Part shown: positions 18,203 to 26,378 of the stretch, piece by piece
Layout of the letters: each line of letters begins with the position of its first letter
Numbering within the stretch: position 1 is the first letter of the stretch
From: Flavobacteriaceae bacterium
GTDB lineage: Bacteria > Bacteroidota > Bacteroidia > Flavobacteriales > Flavobacteriaceae
Assembly: GCA_018669795.1 (NCBI GenBank)
Contig: JABHSQ010000008.1
Span: 1 to 64,000 of the forward strand
DNA length: 64,000 nt
Direction: 5' to 3'
Made by a program: the position numbers and the translations under genes
Notes under the pieces: generated by a model
Seen by the model: only the letters and a program-made list of their open reading frames with translations
The model's database searches: none
Told to the model about the DNA's origin: nothing

Positions 18203-19879
18203 TTATTTTCTGTTGCTAATAATAAGTTGAAATACAACTGCAATAAATATTACAATGGAGCAACCAACTAAGTTTAACCATAAATAAGGCATTAAATCAA
18301 TATACCATAAATAAATAATAATTAATTGTGTAATTATTGCCGCCCAAAAAACTGCATTGCTTTTTACATATTTAATAAAAAATGCCAATAAGAATACCCC
18401 TAAAACATTTCCATAAAAAATAGAACCAATAATATTTACCAATTGTATTAAATTATCAAACAAATGTGCAACACAAGCAATTGATATTGCTATAAGACCC
18501 CATAATAAGGTAAACCATTTCGAAGCTTTGACATAATGCTTTTCATCCCTAACCCTTACATTTCGTTTATATAAATCTATAGCAGTTGTAGAAGCCAAAG
18601 CATTTAGTTCTGAAGCGGTACTCGACATAGCTGCACTTATAATAACTGCTAATAATAAACCTATTAAACCACGAGGTAGGTTTGTTAAAATAAAATGAAT
18701 AAAAACATAATCCTTATCATTGGTTTCAGCATCTGGATTTGCTTTTAAGATCAATTCTTTTGTTTGCGCTCTCAATCCGTTCTCAAGAGTATTCAAATGA
18801 GTGATTTCATTCGAAATATTCTTTTTATCTACTTTATTTTCTAAATTAAAATATAATAATTGTTTGTCTTTTATAGTTAATTCTATTTCTTTTTTATCAA
18901 TTTCTAATTGATGAAATTCCGAAGCAAATTCTGAATTCCTAACATCTTCTATTGCAGTAGGATTAAAGTTCAAAGGTGATTCATTAAATTGATAAAAAAC
19001 AAATACCATTACACCAACTAACAAAATAAAGAACTGCATCGGTACTTTTAATAGACCATTCATAATTAAACCCATTTGGCTTTCTTTTACCGATTTACCA
19101 CTTAAGTATCGTTGGACTTGACTTTGATCTGTTCCAAAATAGGAGAGTGCTAAAAAAGTTCCTCCAATGATACCACTCCAAAAAGTATATCGATTATCAA
19201 GATTAAAAGAAAAATCTAATATATCAAGTTTACCATTTGCACCCGCTAATTCTAAAGCTTTTGTAAATGAAATCCCTTGGGGTAAATAATTTAATATAAT
19301 TAAAAAAGTAATAACCATTCCAGCAAAAATGACAGCCATTTGTTGCTTTTGAGTAATGCTAACAGCTTTTGTTCCACCACTTACCGTATATATAATTACC
19401 AATGACCCGATGATCACATTTAGAGTTACTAAATCCCATCCCAACACTGCAGATAGTATAATTGAGGGTGCAAATATAGTAATACCTGCAGCGAGTCCCC
19501 TTTGAATTAAAAATAGAATTGCTGTTAAACTCCTCGTTTTTAAATCGAATCTACTTTCTAGATATTCATAAGCAGTGAAAACTTTTAACTTATCATACAA
19601 GGGTATAAATACTATACAAATAATTACCATTGCAATAGGAAGTCCAAAATAAAACTGAACAAATCCCATTCCATCGTGATATGCTTGACCAGGAGTTGAT
19701 AAAAAGGTGATAGCACTTGCTTGAGTAGCCATTACACTTATGCCAATAGTCCACCAGTTTGATGAGTTACCACCTTTTAGATAATCAGTGACATTTTTAT
19801 TGTTTCGTGTTTTATAAGTTCCGTATAGTACAATAAATAATAGCGTTCCAATAAGTACAATCCAATCTATTACTTGCAT
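18203..19879 (-). CDS. Sodium:solute symporter (SSS family) with a helical insertion
   Basis: 558 residues, about 13 membrane helices. Sodium symporter features are GNSSNWWTIGISVMATQASAITFLSTPG near the N terminus and the FGTDQSQVQRYLSGK segment after helix 6. Between about residues 305 and 395 there is a long charged, Leu/Lys/Glu-rich insertion predicted as a helical hairpin, which is not part of the basic transporter fold. The substrate cannot be inferred. It starts 1 bp after the stop of the small membrane gene at 19881, so the two are probably translated together. Confidence 0.88.
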   Translation of the reverse strand: MQVIDWIVLIGTLLFIVLYGTYKTRNNKNVTDYLKGGNSSNWWTIGISVMATQASAITFLSTPGQAYHDGMGFVQFYFGLPIAMVIICIVFIPLYDKLKVFTAYEYLESRFDLKTRSLTAILFLIQRGLAAGITIFAPSIILSAVLGWDLVTLNVIIGSLVIIYTVSGGTKAVSITQKQQMAVIFAGMVITFLIILNYLPQGISFTKALELAGANGKLDILDFSFNLDNRYTFWSGIIGGTFLALSYFGTDQSQVQRYLSGKSVKESQMGLIMNGLLKVPMQFFILLVGVMVFVFYQFNESPLNFNPTAIEDVRNSEFASEFHQLEIDKKEIELTIKDKQLLYFNLENKVDKKNISNEITHLNTLENGLRAQTKELILKANPDAETNDKDYVFIHFILTNLPRGLIGLLLAVIISAAMSSTASELNALASTTAIDLYKRNVRVRDEKHYVKASKWFTLLWGLIAISIACVAHLFDNLIQLVNIIGSIFYGNVLGVFLLAFFIKYVKSNAVFWAAIITQLIIIYLWYIDLMPYLWLNLVGCSIVIFIAVVFQLIISNRK

Positions 19880-19880
19880 A

Positions 19881-19991
19881 TTATGAGAAGTTCACCATTA
19901 AAAAATAAAAGAGGACGATGTAAATTACGTTGATAATAAGAACCCAAGTATATCTTTTTTTCCATATAAATTTTAAATTTTCGTCTTTCAT
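19881..19991 (-). CDS. 36-residue membrane protein coupled to the SSS symporter
   Basis: ATG 19991 opens a 36-residue frame ending at TAA 19881. The N terminus is charged (MKDENLKFIWKKRYTW) and the rest is one hydrophobic helix (about residues 16-34) ending in Ser. Its stop lies 1 bp before the symporter ATG (TAA-T-ATG), and it follows the PIG-L gene by 22 bp. Size, N-in topology and tight coupling suggest an accessory subunit of the symporter, as for small partner proteins of some SSS carriers. That role is inference. Confidence 0.75.
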   Translation of the reverse strand: MKDENLKFIWKKRYTWVLIINVIYIVLFYFLMVNFS

Positions 19992-20013
19992 AAGCTTAGT
20001 TTTAAAATTTTAA

Positions 20014-22512
20014 TTACTTACCAATTGACAATAAATTAGCAAATAATCGATAAGCTCCAGATACTCCTGCCGGTAATTCTCTAAAGAAACTTATACCTGT
20101 ATAAATATAATATCCTTTTCCATAGGGTGCAACCAATAAAGAGCCTTTTGTTTGCTTACTACCTTTATCGCTCATTCCTAAAATTGGTGTAAATTCTTTG
20201 CCCCATTTATTTGGAAAATAAAGGCCTCTTTCTTGCACCCAATTTTTAAAATCTGCTCTTGTTATTCTATTGGGATAATTTAAAACTTGATGATCAGGAG
20301 CCAATAAAGTAACCTCAGAAAATTCGTCTGTGACCCGATCTCTTGAAAGCGTTAATTGATAAGGAGCAAATTCATTAGTAACTAGCCGATGACTGGTATT
20401 GTATTGAACTAATAATGTGCCGCCGTTTTCGACATAACTATTTAATTCAGGTTGTTTAAAAGCTAATTCAGGTACTGTATTATAAGCCCTAATACCAACG
20501 ACAATAGCATCAAACTGATTTAAGTTTTTAGAAGTTATTTCAGAGGGGTTTATAGAAGTTACTCGATATCCAATCTGTTCTAAGCTTTCTGGAATTGCAT
20601 CTCCAGCTCCTTTAATATAACCGATGTTTTTACCTTTTTTTTCTATACTTATATGAACCACTTTTGCTTCAGCATCCATTAATATTTGTTGCAATGGAAT
20701 GTAATCATAATCTATGGTAAATAATTCTTTTTGGTAAGATTGATTTCCAACTGTCACAATGGGTTTTAGTATTCCTTCACTTTGATCCTTAGGAGGAGTA
20801 ACTGTAAATAGCAAGGTTGCATCATCTCCTTTTTTTGAAACTGAAAAGGTTTGTGATTCAGGAGAAATCACCCATCCTTGTGGTGATTGAAGTGTAACGG
20901 ATCCATCTAAATGATTTCTTCCTGCTTTTATTATTACAGGAATTTGTTTTGCATTATTATCTGAAAATATGATTACTTTCTCTTGAATACTTGCAGTTGC
21001 TATAGGTAATACATCAAATGGTTGATATACTTCCCCTTTAACAGGGTCATTAAATTTATATACTAAATTTCTATTATAACTTAAATACGTACCATTAATA
21101 GTTAACTGAAAAACAATTGGAAAACTCATCATTTTTTCAGGAAGACCTATATTATTTTTATCGTCTACATGGTACATACCGATAGTACCTTTTTTGTTTA
21201 ACCAATAAGGAGAACTATAATTTTGATAATTAAAAGTACCTGCTACACTTTCAATAATTATTTTTTTATTTTTTTTAAGTTCATAAGGCTTTAATGAAGT
21301 TGGAAAAGAAATAAACATTGAATTTACCGATCCTAATTCAATGTCTGAATTGGATCTATTAATTGCTTCAATGGTTACTTTTACTTCACCATTATTAACT
21401 GCATTTTGTTGATCAGCAACAGCTTCCAAATAAAGTCCAGCACAATCTGCAATAAGTTCTTTTATTTCTTCTAATTTTACTTCTTTCCAATGTCCTTGCG
21501 AAAGCATTAGAATGAGCTTATATGCTTCCAATAATTTTGGAACCATCAAAGAAGGTTCCTTAAAATTAAAACTATCTTCTAAGCTATACAGTATAACTCC
21601 AATTTCTTTTCCACCTTCAATGCGAGACCAAGTAGTATCTATACCATCAAATAAATTTACTTTATTTTCTGGGAAATCTCCTTTAAGAAATTCTAAATAT
21701 TCTGTTTGACTTCCTCTAGAACCCGTATTACCAAATCCTTGTGATTTATGCATACTTCTACTTAATGCAGCTATTTCACCATTAGATAAGCCTAAATCGG
21801 AATAGTAATTTCCGGTTTCTACTTCCACTAAATTACTCTTATCTGCCTTTTCGAAGTTCTCTTTAGATCCATAGAACCACCAAGAAGTATTAAAAAACAA
21901 TCGTTTTGGTTGCCAAGTACCATATTTTTCAGCAGATTCAGGATATTTATTCACATTTCCAACTAAATCAAAAGCTTCAAAACTTAACATTGCAGAGGCG
22001 GTGTGATGCCCATGAGTACTACCTGGGTTTCTATGGTTAAATCGATTGATAATAATGTCTGGTTGAAAACGTCTGATGTTTAAAACTACATCATTTAATA
22101 CATCTTCTTTATTCCAAATTTCAAGAGTTTCCTCCGGATATTTAGAATACCCAAAATCATTCGCTCTAGTAAAATATTGTTGTCCACCATCCGTTTTTCT
22201 TGCAGCAATAAGTTCCTGAGTTCTAATAACTCCTAATGATTCTCTAATCTCTGGCCCCACTAAATTCTGACCACCATCACCTCTAGTCATAGATAAATAG
22301 GCAGTTCTTGCATGAACATCATTTGATAAAAAGGAAATTATTCGCGTGTTTTCATCATCTGGATGTGCTGCGATATACATGGCAGATCCCAAAAAGTTTA
22401 ATTTTTGTAGCTTATGAAATATTTCAGATGTTGTTGGTTTATCTGGTTGTTGTGCAAATAAGAAAGATATACTTATAAATAAAGTAAAGAATACTGAATT
22501 GTTTTTTTTCAT
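20014..22512 (-). CDS. Secreted PIG-L family deacetylase with GATase-like C-terminal domain
   Basis: 832 residues. A signal peptide (1-20, ending LFAQQ) precedes a PIG-L/LmbE domain with the zinc motif AHPDDE at 49-54 and the second metal and catalytic segment THGHHTAS at 166-173. Middle beta domains follow (about 330-610), then a class I glutamine-amidotransferase-like Rossmann domain (about 620-820; VVGIRAYNT and NGGTLLVQYNTS) without an obvious catalytic Cys. It probably removes acetyl groups from an N-acetylated sugar outside the cytoplasm; the adjoining symporter might import the product. Length and export argue against it being BshB. A TAtaTTTG box lies at 22535-22542. Confidence 0.87.
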   Translation of the reverse strand: MKKNNSVFFTLFISISFLFAQQPDKPTTSEIFHKLQKLNFLGSAMYIAAHPDDENTRIISFLSNDVHARTAYLSMTRGDGGQNLVGPEIRESLGVIRTQELIAARKTDGGQQYFTRANDFGYSKYPEETLEIWNKEDVLNDVVLNIRRFQPDIIINRFNHRNPGSTHGHHTASAMLSFEAFDLVGNVNKYPESAEKYGTWQPKRLFFNTSWWFYGSKENFEKADKSNLVEVETGNYYSDLGLSNGEIAALSRSMHKSQGFGNTGSRGSQTEYLEFLKGDFPENKVNLFDGIDTTWSRIEGGKEIGVILYSLEDSFNFKEPSLMVPKLLEAYKLILMLSQGHWKEVKLEEIKELIADCAGLYLEAVADQQNAVNNGEVKVTIEAINRSNSDIELGSVNSMFISFPTSLKPYELKKNKKIIIESVAGTFNYQNYSSPYWLNKKGTIGMYHVDDKNNIGLPEKMMSFPIVFQLTINGTYLSYNRNLVYKFNDPVKGEVYQPFDVLPIATASIQEKVIIFSDNNAKQIPVIIKAGRNHLDGSVTLQSPQGWVISPESQTFSVSKKGDDATLLFTVTPPKDQSEGILKPIVTVGNQSYQKELFTIDYDYIPLQQILMDAEAKVVHISIEKKGKNIGYIKGAGDAIPESLEQIGYRVTSINPSEITSKNLNQFDAIVVGIRAYNTVPELAFKQPELNSYVENGGTLLVQYNTSHRLVTNEFAPYQLTLSRDRVTDEFSEVTLLAPDHQVLNYPNRITRADFKNWVQERGLYFPNKWGKEFTPILGMSDKGSKQTKGSLLVAPYGKGYYIYTGISFFRELPAGVSGAYRLFANLLSIGK

Positions 22513-22534
22513 GGATAGTATTATTCGTAATTCT

Positions 22535-22542
22535 CAAATATA
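22535..22542 (-). promoter_or_regulatory. Bacteroidota-type -7 box upstream of the PIG-L gene
   Basis: On the minus strand the sequence is TATATTTG, a full match to TAnnTTTG, 22 bp before the ATG. A T-rich run about 19 bp further upstream could be the -33 element. It would drive PIG-L, the small membrane gene and the symporter. Confidence 0.4.
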
Positions 22543-22604
22543 CCTAAAAGATAAAAATACTAAAATTATTTTGTGATATTTTAACAAGTGAAAAAAAAGG
22601 ATGT

Positions 22605-23192
22605 TTACTTGTTAGCAATTTCTAATAATGTTTTATAAACTAAATGAGTAGGTAATCCCATCACATTAAAAAAAGATCCTTCAATTTTATTAATAGCTAC
22701 ATAACCTAACCATTCTTGAATACCATAACTTCCAGCTTTATCAAAGGGTTGATAGGTCTTAATATAATAGTTAATTTCTTCATCTGTAAGTACATTAAAC
22801 CAAACTTTCGTAGTGTCGTTTATCGTCTTTTGATTTTTTTTTCCTGTAAATGTTACCGAAGTAAATACTTTATGCATGCTACCGCTAAATGATTGTATCA
22901 TCCTAAAAGCATCCGATGCATCTTTAGGTTTTTCGAATGCTTTACCACTTTGCCAAACAATAGTATCACTGGTGATGAGCAAATCTTTTTCAGATAAATC
23001 TTGAAATGCAGCTGCTTTTAATTTGGATAAATAATCGGTTATTTCAACTCCTCGTAAGCTATCTGGATAAATTTCTTCAATTTCTTTTAATTGTATGGTA
23101 AAATCAATATCCATTTCTTTAAAAAAACGTTGTCTTCTTGGCGATCCAGATGCAAGAATTATGTTATAATTTTTTAGTTTTTCAGAAAGCAT
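22605..23192 (-). CDS. maf: Maf family nucleotide pyrophosphatase
   Basis: 195 residues, the usual Maf length. Maf proteins hydrolyse dTTP/UTP or modified nucleotides to monophosphates. The diagnostic ILASGSPRRQ lies at residues 13-22, with SDTIV near 69 and the GSYGIQ segment near 152. It is the last gene of a KdsC-like/UbiA/Maf operon, 24 bp after the UbiA gene. Which nucleotide it acts on cannot be settled by reading. Confidence 0.93.
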   Translation of the reverse strand: MLSEKLKNYNIILASGSPRRQRFFKEMDIDFTIQLKEIEEIYPDSLRGVEITDYLSKLKAAAFQDLSEKDLLITSDTIVWQSGKAFEKPKDASDAFRMIQSFSGSMHKVFTSVTFTGKKNQKTINDTTKVWFNVLTDEEINYYIKTYQPFDKAGSYGIQEWLGYVAINKIEGSFFNVMGLPTHLVYKTLLEIANK

Positions 23193-23216
23193 ATCAATTT
23201 TTTAATCAGAATTAAT

Positions 23217-24164
23217 TCAAATAATTACAAAAGTATACAACAACAAAGAACACATACCCAAAAGCATGATAACTTTCAGTAGTTTTGAAAGAAAGGTATA
23301 ATCACTTTTATTTTTTGCATCCCAAATTTTAATACTAAAATAGAGTAGCGGAGCTAAAGTAAATAGTAAAAAATAAACAATTGCGTAAGTATAACCATAT
23401 AAATGAATATAAATATAATAAACGGTCCCAAACATAGCTAAAACACTCATCCCAAAAACAATATAAGAAGTTCTTTTTCTTCCTAAAATAATTGGAAGTG
23501 TGCTTAAATTGCCATTTTTATCACCATCAATATCTTCGATGTCTTTTACAATTTCTCTCATTAAAATAATATAAAAAGCAAAAAATGAATAATTTAATAA
23601 GATGCTAAAAATAAAGGATTGATGTTCTTGATTCAGGAATGTAATAGCTGGTAGTAAATCAAATAATCCAACTATTAGTAGACTAAAAGCAAACAAAGCA
23701 GCTAGAATTATATTAGCAAAAATGAGAATCGATTTTATAAAAGTGGAATATAAGTATAATAGGGAAGAGATGACTATAAAAAGACCAGAAAACTCGGGTT
23801 TTCCGATTTGATTTGAAATATAAAAACCTAAACCAACACCAATGATATTAAATATAATAAAAAAATAATTTGCATTCTTTTCAGTAACCTTCTTACCAAT
23901 AATAATTTTTTCTGGCTTGTTGATACTATCAATTTCTAAATCATAAATATCATTGATAATATTTCCTGCAGCTGTGATACTAAAAGTAGCGATCATTAAT
24001 AGTGTAAAAAGAAAATCATTAAGAGTTAGATCCGCTCCTAAAGGGATAAACAAACCATACCTAATTAGGGCTTGTATCAAAATTAAAATCAATAAATTTT
24101 GATAACCTATTAATCTTAAATAATTCAAAGGATATTTTTTGTATAGATTAATCGTATGTTGCAC
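23217..24164 (-). CDS. UbiA family prenyltransferase (geranylgeranylglycerol-phosphate type in Bacteroidota)
   Basis: 315 residues with eight or nine membrane helices. UbiA motifs are NIINDIYDLEIDSINKP (first Asp-rich, near 64-80) and DIEDIDGDKNG (second Asp-rich, near 200). These bind Mg and the isoprenyl diphosphate. Bacteroidota orthologues next to Maf and KdsC are usually annotated geranylgeranylglycerol-phosphate geranylgeranyltransferase; the acceptor is not proven. It overlaps the upstream KdsC-like gene by 17 bp. Confidence 0.87.
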   Translation of the reverse strand: MQHTINLYKKYPLNYLRLIGYQNLLILILIQALIRYGLFIPLGADLTLNDFLFTLLMIATFSITAAGNIINDIYDLEIDSINKPEKIIIGKKVTEKNANYFFIIFNIIGVGLGFYISNQIGKPEFSGLFIVISSLLYLYSTFIKSILIFANIILAALFAFSLLIVGLFDLLPAITFLNQEHQSFIFSILLNYSFFAFYIILMREIVKDIEDIDGDKNGNLSTLPIILGRKRTSYIVFGMSVLAMFGTVYYIYIHLYGYTYAIVYFLLFTLAPLLYFSIKIWDAKNKSDYTFLSKLLKVIMLLGMCSLLLYTFVII

Positions 24165-24675
24165 TTACACTATAGCTGTCTAACCATTTGTTTTGAACTT
24201 TTAGTACTTGTTCAATAACATCTCTAACACAACCTTTTCCACCTTTTTTATGTGAAACATATTTAGATACTCTTTTAATTTCCTGAACAGCATCTTGTGG
24301 ACAACATGGTAAACCAACCTCTTTCATTACTTGTAAATCTGGAATATCATCACCCATATAAAGCACTTGTTCTTTACCTATAGAATTTTCTTCCAAATAG
24401 AGGTTCATCGTTTCAGTTTTATGATGAGCACCTAAGAAAATATCTTTTATACCCAAACCTTTTAGTCTGAATCGCACACCTTCATTATTTCCTCCAGAAA
24501 TAATACAAACGTTAAACCCTTTATCTACAGCTGTTTTTAATGCAAATCCATCTTTTGTGTGCATTTTTCGATACATCTCTCCCTTGGTGGTTACCAAAAT
24601 AGATCCATCGGTTAATACACCATCTACATCAAATATTAAGGTGGTAATTTTATTGAGGTATTTTTTGTAACTCAT
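24148..24675 (-). CDS. KdsC-like HAD-IIIA phosphatase
   Basis: 175 residues. HAD motif I FDVDGVLTDGS (Asp at about 15 and 17), motif II ISGGN, a conserved Lys, and motif IV MGDDIPDLQVM match 3-deoxy-D-manno-octulosonate 8-phosphate phosphatase (KdsC) and its close relatives. KdsC supplies Kdo for lipopolysaccharide. It heads the operon with UbiA and Maf. The Kdo-8-P assignment is likely but not certain because sequence relatives act on other sugar phosphates. Confidence 0.85.
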   Translation of the reverse strand: MSYKKYLNKITTLIFDVDGVLTDGSILVTTKGEMYRKMHTKDGFALKTAVDKGFNVCIISGGNNEGVRFRLKGLGIKDIFLGAHHKTETMNLYLEENSIGKEQVLYMGDDIPDLQVMKEVGLPCCPQDAVQEIKRVSKYVSHKKGGKGCVRDVIEQVLKVQNKWLDSYSVSATYD

Positions 24676-24980
24676 GTCGTTTAGCTGTTGTATTGATTAT
24701 TACTATTTTGAATATATTTCTGTTGTCATTGTAATGTATAACATATGCGTAAAAAAATAGGCATGAATTGCTTATGTTATCCCGTTTAATTAGCAGTAAC
24801 AAATATATAAAAAAGAAGCTATTTAATTAATGATAACTACTTTCAAAATCAAAAGATAAAATTAACTTTAGTAGATTAATTTTTAGCTTTCCAGTTATAA
24901 AAAAAATACAAACTTAAAACCTAAGAATGCTATATTGTTGTATTCTAAACAGCCTCAAAATAATAGAGTGTTGCTTTTTA
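24676..24980. other. Gene-free stretch with an inverted repeat
   Basis: No credible reading frame was found in these 305 bp upstream of the KdsC-like operon. An 11-bp inverted repeat with one mismatch occurs at 24738-24748 and 24770-24780 (ATAACATATGC and GCTTATGTTAT, 21-bp loop). It could be an operator or the base of an RNA structure. Confidence 0.4.
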
Positions 24981-25064
24981 TTAAGCCCGTTCTTTAAGAT
25001 AAATAAATATTGCCATAACTAATAAAATTCCTATTGTCCAAAACACCATTGCACCTACTCCCAT
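24981..25064 (-). CDS. 27-residue membrane peptide
   Basis: ATG 25064 opens a frame of 27 residues: MGVGAMVFWTIG, a hydrophobic helix continuing to about residue 22, then a charged end (YLKERA) and TAA. A promoter-like pair (TTTG, 17 bp, TATCTTTC) lies at 25095-25123 on the same strand, about 30 bp upstream. Single-helix peptides of this size occur as small subunits of respiratory or transport complexes, but there is no partner next to it. The function is unknown and it could be missed by most gene finders. Confidence 0.55.
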   Translation of the reverse strand: MGVGAMVFWTIGILLVMAIFIYLKERA

Positions 25065-25094
25065 AATTTGTTTTTTTATTTCTTAATTAGAAGC

Positions 25095-25123
25095 GAAAGA
25101 TATGAAAGTTTTTGTTTTGCAAA
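25095..25123 (-). promoter_or_regulatory. Candidate promoter of the 27-residue membrane peptide
   Basis: Minus strand: TTTG (25120-25123), 17-bp spacer, TATCTTTC (25095-25102), one base off the TAnnTTTG consensus. Spacing is near that of Bacteroidota housekeeping promoters. It ends about 30 bp before the small gene's ATG. Confidence 0.4.
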
Positions 25124-25235
25124 AAAGTAAATCTTCAGATAATTTAACTAGCTTTGAGCTGACTGACAGTCTTTAATATGCTGATACATTATAAACGTTA
25201 GTGTATTAAATCAATTATCAGGGATAACTCATAAA

Positions 25236-25997
25236 TTACTTATTATTATATTTTTTTAAAATTGAATTTGTTAGGTCTTGATAAATATCTTTATACGGAC
25301 TCTCTTTTAATAGATTCAACTGTTTTTCAATCGTTTTTTTATCATTTCTTTTGGCCGGACCTGTCTGGGCTTCAGCAGGAGAAAGGCTAGTAATCTTATT
25401 TGCAGTTTCTAAGATTAATGGCTTTAATAAATCGAAAGATAAAGATTGTTCTTGCATTAAATCATTAGCAACCTGATATAAATAATTCACAAAATTATTA
25501 ACTATTACTGCACTTAGATGAATTTTTTCTCTTTTTTCTGAAGAAACCGTTAACACATTTTTAGAAATCGAACTTCCTAACTGTTTTAATAAGTCCAAAT
25601 CAACATCATTATCAGCTTCTATACAAATTGGGATTTTAGAAAAATCTACTTCACTGTTTTTGGAGAAACTTTGTAATGGATAAAAAACACCTTTTCTATT
25701 TTTACTTGAAAGAGCTTTCATAGCAACACTTCCTGAAGTATGTACTACTAATTTACCTTTAATAAGTAAACGTTCTGAAAATGTAACTATGGCATCATCA
25801 GGAACAGTAATAATATAAAGATCTGCTTCTTTAATTTCAGTTAATAAAGAGGTTTTATGTAAAGTTGAAGGAAAATAGATTAATGATTTTTCACTGTGAT
25901 TGTAAACCTGTATGATTTTAAAATCTGATAAGTTATGTATTGCCTTACACAAATGTGTAGCAACATTACCAGCTCCTAATAAAACGATGGATTTCAT
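25236..25997 (-). CDS. DUF2520/Rossmann-like domain protein (ProC-like dehydrogenase fold)
   Basis: About 253 residues from ATG 25997. The Rossmann glycine motif VLLGAGNVATHLCKAI is at the very N terminus, which supports this start over the ATG 54 bp upstream. GKLVVHTSGSV and GVFYPLQSFS are typical of the DUF2520 family, followed by a helical C-terminal domain with TGPAKRND. It resembles NAD(P)-dependent oxidoreductases such as pyrroline-5-carboxylate or ketopantoate reductases; the substrate is unknown. It sits upstream of the KdsC-like operon. Confidence 0.85.
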   Translation of the reverse strand: MKSIVLLGAGNVATHLCKAIHNLSDFKIIQVYNHSEKSLIYFPSTLHKTSLLTEIKEADLYIITVPDDAIVTFSERLLIKGKLVVHTSGSVAMKALSSKNRKGVFYPLQSFSKNSEVDFSKIPICIEADNDVDLDLLKQLGSSISKNVLTVSSEKREKIHLSAVIVNNFVNYLYQVANDLMQEQSLSFDLLKPLILETANKITSLSPAEAQTGPAKRNDKKTIEKQLNLLKESPYKDIYQDLTNSILKKYNNK

Positions 25998-26353
25998 AGT
26001 ACGAAGATAATAATTTTTAAAAGTTAAAAGCTTGCTAAATAAATGAAACATTAATTATGCAATAATTTCCTCTAATTTATTTAATATATCTTCTGTAAAT
26101 AATATTAAACTTGTGAAGCTATAGCTAGTCTAATTCAGGATATTTATATAGAATTAAGCGAAGATAAATTTAGGGATATCATTTTGAGATAATACTACAT
26201 TTTTAGTTTAAAAATATAGTTTTTTATTTGAATTTGACTATAGCAAAACTAAAAAATTAGGACTTTAAAAATTAGTATTATTATGATTATAAATAACTTT
26301 CAAAACAAACCAAAACTGTAGTTATAATCATTAATAATTATCAGATAATTACT
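25998..26353. other. Gene-free stretch with inverted repeat and possible gene relic
   Basis: No intact frame was found. On the minus strand, a short frame ending at TAA near 26056 reads like a protein C terminus (LFTEDILNKLEEIIA), but stops interrupt it within 25 codons upstream. A perfect 10-bp inverted repeat, ATGATTATAA at 26283-26292 and TTATAATCAT at 26322-26331, lies just before the ccsBA promoter region and could be an operator. Confidence 0.35.
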
Positions 26354-26361
26354 TAAATTTG
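26354..26361 (+). promoter_or_regulatory. Bacteroidota-type -7 box upstream of ccsBA
   Basis: TAAATTTG matches TAnnTTTG and ends 17 bp before the ATG of the cytochrome c biogenesis gene. No clear TTTG -33 element is seen. Confidence 0.4.
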
Positions 26362-26378
26362 TAAAAATTTAATCTTAC

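Noticed and set aside
20014-22512. Assignment of the PIG-L protein as BshB
   Set aside because: It is 832 residues with a signal peptide and extra domains; BshB enzymes are about 240 residues and cytosolic.
25102-25176. Plus-strand 24-residue frame
   Set aside because: No ribosome binding site, overlaps the candidate promoter of the opposite-strand small gene and does not look like a protein.
26160-26240. Plus-strand open stretch reading EAIASLIQDIYIELSEDKF
   Set aside because: Only about 38 codons open without a start codon; probably chance or a relic.
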